Source of the DNA: Candidatus Lachnoclostridium stercoravium
GTDB lineage: Bacteria > Bacillota > Clostridia > Lachnospirales > Lachnospiraceae
NCBI GenBank assembly: GCA_019118365.1
Contig: DWZA01000026.1
Coordinates: 19,013 to 83,012, forward strand
DNA length: 64,000 bases
Direction of reading: 5' to 3'
A model generated the notes under the pieces. That model had not been told where the DNA came from, made no database searches, and saw nothing but the letters and a program-made list of their open reading frames with translations. Position numbers and translations under genes: made by a program. Positions within the stretch are counted from its first letter, which is position 1. The number at the start of each line of letters is the position of its first letter. Below, piece by piece: positions 58,039 through 64,000 of the stretch.

Positions 58039-61032
58039 ATGATATATACCGTAGTCAGGAAAAATTCCTATCAGGATTCCATCAACCTTATGCTTCTGAC
58101 CAACCGGATCAATACTCTGGAGGGCGTTGCGAGAAGCCAGATCATGATGGGAACGGATGCGAACAAAGATATTTTTAAAAATTCCGGCCTTTACAGCGAC
58201 GAGGTGGAGAAAGCGGCTCCAAGCGATATGGTGATCGTTGTGGAAGCAGATGACGAGAAGATCGTAGATAAGGTACTGGAGGAGACAAAAGTATTTTTAA
58301 ACGATCTTTCTGTAAAGAAAAAAGGGAACGATATAAAGACGGCGAAGAACTGGGACGAAGCTGTGGATATGCTGCCGGATGCCAATGTGGCCCTGTTTTC
58401 TATTCCTGGCGAATACGCGGCGCCTGATCTGGAGGAAGCTCTGGATAGAGGACTCCATGTGTTTTCCTTTACGGATAATGTTTCCCTGGAGGATGAGATC
58501 CGCCTGAAAAAGAAAGCCCATGAAAAAGGACTGCTCTTTATGGGCCCGGACTGCGGCACAGGGATCATTTCCAGCATTCCAGTGGCGTTTACAAATGTAG
58601 TAAAGCCGGGGAATATCGGGATCGTAGGGGCTTCCGGTACGGGTATCCAGGAAGTGACCACCATCATCGACCGTCTTGGCGGCGGCGTGATCCACGCCAT
58701 CGGCACTGGCGGAAGAGATCTGAATGAAAAGGTAGGAGCGATCACAGTAAAGGACGCTATCGCCGCCCTTGATAAGCATGATCCCACGGATATTATCGTA
58801 GTGATCTCCAAACCGCCGGCAAAAGAAGTGAGGGACGAGGTAGTACAGCTTCTGCAGAATGTGAGCAAGCCTGTAGTGGCCATTTTCCTGGGCGAGAAGC
58901 CGGATCACCATGAAGGAAACGTTTATCTGGCCCATACCCTGGAAGAGACGGCTCAGATCGCCGTTGACCTGGCAAACGGGCGCGAAGTAAAGAAAAATTA
59001 CTGTACGCCGGCAGTCAGCCCTATCGACCACGTCCTTTCCAGCGAGAAGACGGTAAAAGGACTTTATTCCGGAGGCACTCTGGCAGCAGAAGCAGGGATG
59101 ATGATCTCCGAAGCCCTGGATCTGGGAGGACTGATCAAGGAAGAGGGATATATTTTAAAGACAAACGGATATGAAGTGATCGATTTAGGAGACGATATCT
59201 ATACCCAGGGCAAGCCCCATCCAATGATCGATCCGGAAGTGCGGATCCGCAAGATCCGGGAGTATGCGGCGGATAAGGATACAGGAGTCATCCTTTTGGA
59301 CTGCGTTCTGGGGTACGGCTGCCATCCGGATATGGCAGGCTGCCTGGCTCCTGTGATCAGAGAATCCATGGATAAAGCAAAGGCAGAAGGAAGAGAGCTT
59401 TATTTCGTGGCTTCCGTATGCGGTACGGATAAAGACCCCCAGGATTACCGCCAGTCTGTAGAGACGCTGAAGGCAAGCGGCGCGTTTGTGGAAGAGAGCA
59501 ATGCAAAGGCGATCCGTCTGGCGTTAAAGTTAAAGGGCCTTGACTGCGTGGAAGAGGATAAAGCAGTAGTTCCGTATACAGGGCCGAAGTTCGAGGTTCC
59601 AGAGGTCAGCGAGCAGATCCTGGATCTGTTAAATACAAAACCAAGGATCATCAATATCGGAGTGGAGAGCTTTAACGAGTCTATCGTTAAATACAACGGA
59701 AAGTCCGTACAGTTTTCCTGGAAGCCGGCGGCAGGCGGCAACAAAGAGATGATCCGTATCATCCACGAGCTGAACAAGATCAAAGAGATCGACGAATACA
59801 ACGATCAGGTAGTCCAGAGATTAAAGGATGCTCAGCCATTCCTGATCGACGTAGTCCCGGCTGTTTCCGTGATCCCGGAGTTAAACGGCAAGGTTCTCCT
59901 TCACGCAGGCCCGCCGACGATCACTTATCCGGAGATGACAGGCCCTATGCAGGGATCCTGTATCGGAGCTATGCTCTTTGAAGGCTGGGCAAAGGATGAA
60001 GACGAGGCAAAGGCTATGCTGGAAGCCGGCGAGATCCAGTTTATCCCCTGCCACCACGTTCATGCCGTAGGCCCTATGGGAGGCATTACTTCAGCTAATA
60101 TGCCGGTGATGGTAGTGGAGAACCGTCTGGACGGTACGAGAGCTTACTGTATCATGAATGAAGGCATTGGAAAAGTGCTCCGTTTCGGCGCATATTCCAA
60201 GGAAGTCGTAGACCGCCTGACCTGGATGAAGGACGTTTTAGGTCCGGTTCTGGGCGCAGCAGTAAGGAAGATGGACGGCGGCCTGAACTTAAATGTTATC
60301 ATCGCCAAAGCGATCACTATGGGAGATGAATTCCATCAGAGAAACATCGCGGCGTCTCTCTGCTTCTTAAAGGAAGTTGCTCCGGTGATCGTATCCATGG
60401 ACTGGGATCAGAAGGAGAAGGAAGAGGTGATCAGCTTCTTAGCCAAGACGGATCAGTTCTTCTTAAACGTTATGATGGCCACAGGAAAATCTATGGCGGA
60501 CTGCGCCAGAAAGATCGAAAAGGGCTGTATCGTAACGGCTATGACGAGAAATGGACGGAACTTCGGCATCCGTATCAGCGGCCTGGGAGATCAGTGGTTC
60601 ACGGCTCCGGTCAATACGCCGAACGGCCTTTATTTCACCGGATTTTCTGAAAAGGATGCGAACCCGGATATCGGCGACAGCGCGATCACAGAGACAGTGG
60701 GCGTCGGCGGTATGGCTATGGTGGCGGCGCCAGGCGTTACCAGGTTCGTGGGAGCAGGCGGCTTCGAAGACGCGCTCCGGGTGTCCAACGAGATGGAAGA
60801 GATCTGTATCTCCCACAATCCCAACTTCACGATCCCGACATGGGATTTCAAGGGAACGCCCCTTGGCATCGACATCCGTAAGGTGGTAGCTACAGGCATC
60901 ACGCCGCTGATCAATACGGGCATTGCCCATAGACAGGCAGGCGTCGGCCAGGTAGGAGCCGGTACGGTAAGAGCGCCGTTAGGCTGCTTTGAAAAGGCGC
61001 TGGAAGCCTATGCAAAGCATATGGGAATTTAA
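58039..61032 (+). CDS. Fused FdrA-DUF1116 protein (AllF-AllG type carbamoyltransferase subunits)
   Basis: A 997-residue protein joining two families that are separate in E. coli. Residues 1 to about 520 are FdrA: a succinyl-CoA-synthetase-alpha-like fold with the nucleotide motif GIVGASGTGIQEV (about 194-206) and TGGRDLNEKVG. From about 533 to the end is DUF1116 (YlbE): VLLHAGPPTITYPEMTGPMQ, PCHHVHAVGPMGGITSANMP and GGLNLNVIIAKAITMGDEFH. In E. coli AllF, AllG and AllH together form oxamate carbamoyltransferase, which splits oxalurate to oxamate and carbamoyl phosphate. DUF2877 (AllH) follows here. ATG 58039 has GAGGAGG upstream. Substrate inferred. Confidence 0.9.
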   Translation: MIYTVVRKNSYQDSINLMLLTNRINTLEGVARSQIMMGTDANKDIFKNSGLYSDEVEKAAPSDMVIVVEADDEKIVDKVLEETKVFLNDLSVKKKGNDIKTAKNWDEAVDMLPDANVALFSIPGEYAAPDLEEALDRGLHVFSFTDNVSLEDEIRLKKKAHEKGLLFMGPDCGTGIISSIPVAFTNVVKPGNIGIVGASGTGIQEVTTIIDRLGGGVIHAIGTGGRDLNEKVGAITVKDAIAALDKHDPTDIIVVISKPPAKEVRDEVVQLLQNVSKPVVAIFLGEKPDHHEGNVYLAHTLEETAQIAVDLANGREVKKNYCTPAVSPIDHVLSSEKTVKGLYSGGTLAAEAGMMISEALDLGGLIKEEGYILKTNGYEVIDLGDDIYTQGKPHPMIDPEVRIRKIREYAADKDTGVILLDCVLGYGCHPDMAGCLAPVIRESMDKAKAEGRELYFVASVCGTDKDPQDYRQSVETLKASGAFVEESNAKAIRLALKLKGLDCVEEDKAVVPYTGPKFEVPEVSEQILDLLNTKPRIINIGVESFNESIVKYNGKSVQFSWKPAAGGNKEMIRIIHELNKIKEIDEYNDQVVQRLKDAQPFLIDVVPAVSVIPELNGKVLLHAGPPTITYPEMTGPMQGSCIGAMLFEGWAKDEDEAKAMLEAGEIQFIPCHHVHAVGPMGGITSANMPVMVVENRLDGTRAYCIMNEGIGKVLRFGAYSKEVVDRLTWMKDVLGPVLGAAVRKMDGGLNLNVIIAKAITMGDEFHQRNIAASLCFLKEVAPVIVSMDWDQKEKEEVISFLAKTDQFFLNVMMATGKSMADCARKIEKGCIVTAMTRNGRNFGIRISGLGDQWFTAPVNTPNGLYFTGFSEKDANPDIGDSAITETVGVGGMAMVAAPGVTRFVGAGGFEDALRVSNEMEEICISHNPNFTIPTWDFKGTPLGIDIRKVVATGITPLINTGIAHRQAGVGQVGAGTVRAPLGCFEKALEAYAKHMGI

Positions 61033-61047
61033 AGATATCAGGTGAAT

Positions 61048-61935
61048 ATGAGATCGATCATACATGGGGAGCTTAGCAATATGCTCCCCCCCATATTTTC
61101 TCAGAAAGCTTCCGGACAGGTGGCCGGAAAGTTTAAAAACAGTTTTTACATCAAGCTTCCCGGAAAAGGGCGAGGCGGCCGGGATATTCTGATCCACGCA
61201 GGCCCGTCGTCCCGTCCTCTGTGCGCCTTTGGACTTTCTGCGGACGACGGAGAGCTGAAAGAGATCCTGGATGGCATCCGGCCGGAAGATCTGGCGTATG
61301 TCCGTCCTGGACGTCTGACCATTTACGGACAGGAAGAGCAGTTTTCTCTGGATTGGGAAAAGGGCGGATTTTCTATAAAAGATCTGAGCATTCCAGTATT
61401 CTTAAAGGCGGAGGCAGCCGGAAGCGCAGGCGGTATCCTGGGACTCCTGGAGAAAAGGTATGAGAGGGGCCGTTTACAGGAAAAGATGGGGATCCCCTGG
61501 GATGAGGGATTTTTCCATTACGCCGGGATCCTGAGAGATGGAGAAGATGCAGAGGCTCTCTGCAAGGCGGCAGATTTTTTCTGCGGCAGAGGCCTGGGGC
61601 TGACGCCTTCCGGGGACGACCTTCTTTTAGGATACATATGTGTTCTAAAGGCTGCAGGGCAGCCGGAGGGAGAAGTTCTTGCCTCTTATCTGGCGGAACT
61701 TGCCGCTGGCAAGACCACAGAGGTAAGCCTTGCTTACTGCCAGGCGGCGGAAGCCGGATTTGTAAATGAAGATTTTAAAGAATTTCTTTTCTGCGCTTTT
61801 GACAGAGGAAGAATAGAAGCCGGAGAAGCCGTCAGACAGCTGGAAAGCCTGGGGCATACGTCCGGGCACGACACGCTGTTTGGGGCGTTTCTGGCATTGA
61901 AACGACTAGAACGAGTAGAAAGGATAAAAAAATGA
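61048..61935 (+). CDS. DUF2877 family protein (AllH-like)
   Basis: A 295-residue DUF2877 (YlbF/AllH) protein, the third component of the oxamate carbamoyltransferase in E. coli. The family blocks are FFCGRGLGLTPSGDDLLLGYI and LGHTSGHDTLFGAFLAL near the C-terminus. The ATG at 61048 or the GTG at 61042 could be the start; AGGTGA overlaps the GTG, which favours the ATG, though the spacing is short. The last 4 nt overlap the transporter gene. Confidence 0.88.
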   Translation: MRSIIHGELSNMLPPIFSQKASGQVAGKFKNSFYIKLPGKGRGGRDILIHAGPSSRPLCAFGLSADDGELKEILDGIRPEDLAYVRPGRLTIYGQEEQFSLDWEKGGFSIKDLSIPVFLKAEAAGSAGGILGLLEKRYERGRLQEKMGIPWDEGFFHYAGILRDGEDAEALCKAADFFCGRGLGLTPSGDDLLLGYICVLKAAGQPEGEVLASYLAELAAGKTTEVSLAYCQAAEAGFVNEDFKEFLFCAFDRGRIEAGEAVRQLESLGHTSGHDTLFGAFLALKRLERVERIKK

Positions 61936-63557
61936 ACGTACCGGTAACGATATTTACTTGGATAATGGCTCTTTTGCCTATCCTCCTTCTGCTGGTCCTG
62001 ATGGTAAAATTTCAGGTTCCGGCTATGAAGGCGGCGCCATTGGGACTTCTCGTTTCTCTGGCGACTTCTGTGACGATCTACAGGGCGGGAGCTAAATTGC
62101 TGTTTTATGAGGCGTTAAAAGGCGTCTGGAGCGCTATGGTGATCCTTATCGTAGTCTGGACCGCGATCCTTTTATATGAAATGGTAAACGAGGCCAATGC
62201 TTTTGGCGTATTCCGGGAAGGGCTGCAGAAAGCGACGCCCAATGAGCTTCTGCAGATCCTGATCATCGGCAGGGTATTCGTAAGCTTCCTGCAGGGCATT
62301 ACCGGATTCGGAGTTCCGGTAGCAGTGGGAACGCCGCTGCTGGTAGGCCTTGGGGTCCATCCCATCGGGGCGATCTGTATCTGCCTCCTGGGCCACGCCT
62401 GGGGAAATACCTACGGCACCCTGGCCCTTGCCTGGGATTCCCTGGTCCTTCAGTCAGGCATCGGATCCGATCCGGCTGTCCTTTTAAGGACCGGGCTCTG
62501 GGCTACCGGGATCATATGGGTGTGGAATTTTATCACAGGAATTGCCATCTGCTGGATCTACGGAAGAAAAGAAGGACTGAAGAAGGGGTTTTTTGCAGTT
62601 GCCGTTCTGGCGCTGGTCCAGGGCGGAGGCCAGATGGCCGTAAGCCTGTTCAATACTACGCTGGCATGTTTTATCCCCTGCTGCCTGTCCTTTGGAGCGG
62701 TGCTTGCTTTAAGCAGGATGAAGATGTACGCAGATCCATGGAAGATCGAAGACAGCCCGGTAATGGATCGGAGCGAGAAGAAGACAGTGGTTTCAGATGG
62801 AAAGGAAACCCCTGTTATGACATTTAACCAGGCGTTTTCGCCGTATTATGTGCTGACCGTGATCACTCTGTGCATCCTTTTGATCACCCCGATCAAAAAT
62901 TTCCTTGGACAATGGCAGGTGGGCCTGTCCATGCCGGAGACATCCACAGGCTATGGATTTACCAACGAGGCGGTAGCCAGCTTCTCCCCTTTCGCGCCTC
63001 TCACTCACGCGGCCTTTTTCCTGCTGCTGTCCGCGCTGTTCGGATATTTTTATTTCAGCCGCAAAGGCTGGATCAAACCTGGCGGAGGCGGCGCGGCTTT
63101 GAAAAGGACCAATAAAAAGACGCTTCCGTCCGGTATCGCTGTGACCGGATTTATCGTTATGTCAAAGATCATGGGCGGTACGGGACAGACTTCTGTACTG
63201 GCCCAGGGGATCGCCGACGTGCTGGGGCAGGGCTATATCATCCTGGCGCCGATCGTAGGAATGATGGGATCCTTTATGACCAGCAGCAATATGGCTTCCA
63301 ATATCCTGTTTTCCGGCTTCCAGTTTACTACAGCAAAGCTTTTGGGGCTGGATGTGGCCGCGGTCCTTGGAGCCCAGACGGCAGGAGGCGCCATCGGGGC
63401 GACGATGTGTCCCGGCAATATCGTTTTGGGGACGACTACCGGAGGCGTGCCCGGCCATGAGGGGGAGGTGCTGAAACGAGTGCTTCCGATCTCCCTTGCC
63501 GTGGCAGTAGGCACAGGCATTTTTCTGTTTCTTGTTTTAGTGGTGCTGGGAGCTTAG
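61932..63557 (+). CDS. L-lactate permease family transporter (LctP/GlcA-like)
   Basis: A 541-residue integral membrane protein with about 12-14 helices of the lactate permease family. Marks: FLQGITGFGVPVAVGTPLL, GHAWGNTYGTLALAWDSLV, GSFMTSSNMASNILFSGFQF and GAQTAGGAIGATMCPGNIV. Characterised members carry lactate or glycolate with protons. Its ATG overlaps the DUF2877 stop, so it belongs to this operon and probably carries a substrate or product of the pathway. Oxamate is structurally close to lactate and pyruvate, which makes it a reasonable guess, not a fact. Confidence 0.9.
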   Translation: MNVPVTIFTWIMALLPILLLLVLMVKFQVPAMKAAPLGLLVSLATSVTIYRAGAKLLFYEALKGVWSAMVILIVVWTAILLYEMVNEANAFGVFREGLQKATPNELLQILIIGRVFVSFLQGITGFGVPVAVGTPLLVGLGVHPIGAICICLLGHAWGNTYGTLALAWDSLVLQSGIGSDPAVLLRTGLWATGIIWVWNFITGIAICWIYGRKEGLKKGFFAVAVLALVQGGGQMAVSLFNTTLACFIPCCLSFGAVLALSRMKMYADPWKIEDSPVMDRSEKKTVVSDGKETPVMTFNQAFSPYYVLTVITLCILLITPIKNFLGQWQVGLSMPETSTGYGFTNEAVASFSPFAPLTHAAFFLLLSALFGYFYFSRKGWIKPGGGGAALKRTNKKTLPSGIAVTGFIVMSKIMGGTGQTSVLAQGIADVLGQGYIILAPIVGMMGSFMTSSNMASNILFSGFQFTTAKLLGLDVAAVLGAQTAGGAIGATMCPGNIVLGTTTGGVPGHEGEVLKRVLPISLAVAVGTGIFLFLVLVVLGA

Positions 63558-63567
63558 AGGTGAGCTT

Positions 63568-64000
63568 ATGGAAAAGACAGTTGTAGTAGCCATCGGCGGA
63601 AACGCCATTACTCAGAACAACCAGAAAGGAACGGTGGAGGAGCAGTTCGCCAATGTGGCAAAGGTGTGCGACTCCATCATCAACCTGCTTGAGGCCGGTT
63701 ACCGGGTAGTGCTGACCCATGGAAACGGGCCTCAGGTGGGAAACCTGCTGATCAAAAACGAGGCTGGAAAACTGATCGTCCCGGAGCATACCCTGGATGT
63801 ATGCGGGGCGGAGACTTCCGGCAGTATAGGATATATTATCGAACAGTCCCTTCAGAACCGCCTTGTAGAACGCCATATAGACAAAAAGGTGGCTACTGTC
63901 ATCACGGAGACAGTAGTAGACAAAAATGACAAGGCCTTTTTAAATCCTACAAAGCCTATCGGCCCGTTTTTTACAGAAGAGGAAAGCCGGCAGCTGGAAG
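63568..64000 (+). CDS. arcC: Carbamate kinase (partial, cut by the window end)
   Basis: The first 144 codons are present. VVVAIGGNAITQNNQKG is the amino-acid-kinase nucleotide loop, and VVLTHGNGPQVGNLL with LDVCGAETSGSIGYII are specific for carbamate kinase. The enzyme makes ATP from carbamoyl phosphate and ADP, releasing ammonia and CO2. ATG 63568 has AGAGGTGAG about 7 nt upstream, and the gene starts 10 nt after the transporter. A carbamate kinase as the last operon gene supports carbamoyl phosphate as the product of the FdrA-type enzyme. Confidence 0.96.
   Translation, partial: MEKTVVVAIGGNAITQNNQKGTVEEQFANVAKVCDSIINLLEAGYRVVLTHGNGPQVGNLLIKNEAGKLIVPEHTLDVCGAETSGSIGYIIEQSLQNRLVERHIDKKVATVITETVVDKNDKAFLNPTKPIGPFFTEEESRQLE

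Noticed and set aside
1..64000. Search by eye for tRNA or rRNA genes, CRISPR arrays, prophage genes and integrase sites
   Set aside because: No cloverleaf, spaced repeat array or phage-type gene was seen; the only repeated elements are the hairpin families described.

Overview
The window looks like a chromosomal segment of a gut-type Lachnospiraceae bacterium (Clostridia, Bacillota). The evidence is gene content and order: an ireB-ruvX-DUF1292-rnj block, a zapA-U32 peptidase pair, a clostridial pyruvate phosphate dikinase, DUF4358/MBOAT/DHHW cell-surface genes and a SleB-type cell wall hydrolase. Shine-Dalgarno sites are strong (AGGAGG), TTG and GTG starts are frequent, and G+C is about one half by eye. 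I cannot name the genus from sequence alone. I see no rRNA, tRNA, prophage, CRISPR array or transposase gene. Most of the window is core chromosome, coded mainly on the plus strand.

Layout. 1-6.7 kb: tail of an mtaB-like tRNA methylthiotransferase, ireB, ruvX, a DUF1292 gene, a decayed fur remnant, ribonuclease J, then an MltG-like membrane protein, the tRNA wobble-uridine genes trmR and a TrhP-like U32 protein, and a YdcF protein. 6.7-16.5 kb: M16C protease, era, recO, a lipoprotein, glycyl-tRNA synthetase and ppdK. 16.6-20.9 kb, minus strand: a MarR-regulated heterodimeric ABC exporter. 21.2-25.7 kb: an envelope O-acylation cluster (SGNH protein, DUF4358 lipoprotein, MBOAT acyltransferase, DHHW protein). 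25.7-31.7 kb: HAD phosphatases, a YbaK deacylase, SleB hydrolase, methyltransferase, Hsp33, cold-shock protein, DUF5662. 31.7-40.1 kb: YprB-like nuclease, ruvAB, zapA, a large U32 protein, a FtsW/RodA protein and its penicillin-binding protein. 40.1-43.7 kb: a three-subunit xanthine-dehydrogenase-type molybdenum hydroxylase. 43.8-48.2 kb: Nudix, P1 peptidase, M32 carboxypeptidase, CYTH, DJ-1. 48.6-55.1 kb: the proteostasis block tig-clpP-clpX-lon-engB. 55.2-64 kb: an esterase and a PucR regulator on the minus strand, divergent from an operon with a fused FdrA-DUF1116 protein, a DUF2877 protein, a lactate-permease-family transporter and carbamate kinase (cut by the window end).

Two things stand out. 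First, a family of nested hairpin repeats of about 155 bp lies in gaps between genes. Two types (A and B) share the terminal sequence GTAACAGTTCAG and the loop core AGCAAGCTT. At 48 kb a B copy sits inside an A copy, flanked by a near-perfect 8-bp duplication; at 0.2 kb an A copy sits inside B arms. Half copies and single arms lie at gene ends: one provides the last codons of ruvB, and a 31-bp miniature lies in frame inside the DHHW gene. They look like small non-autonomous mobile elements. Second, the last operon resembles the E. coli oxamate carbamoyltransferase system (AllF, AllG, AllH plus carbamate kinase), but with AllF and AllG fused and a lactate-permease-like transporter added. With the PucR regulator and the xanthine dehydrogenase genes it suggests energy recovery from purine-derived or carbamoylated compounds. 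This is inferred from families and neighbourhood; nothing in the window proves the substrate.

Smaller points: a fur gene reduced to its zinc-binding C-terminal half, a pair of matching 14-bp palindromes around marR, and a long hairpin between clpX and lon.
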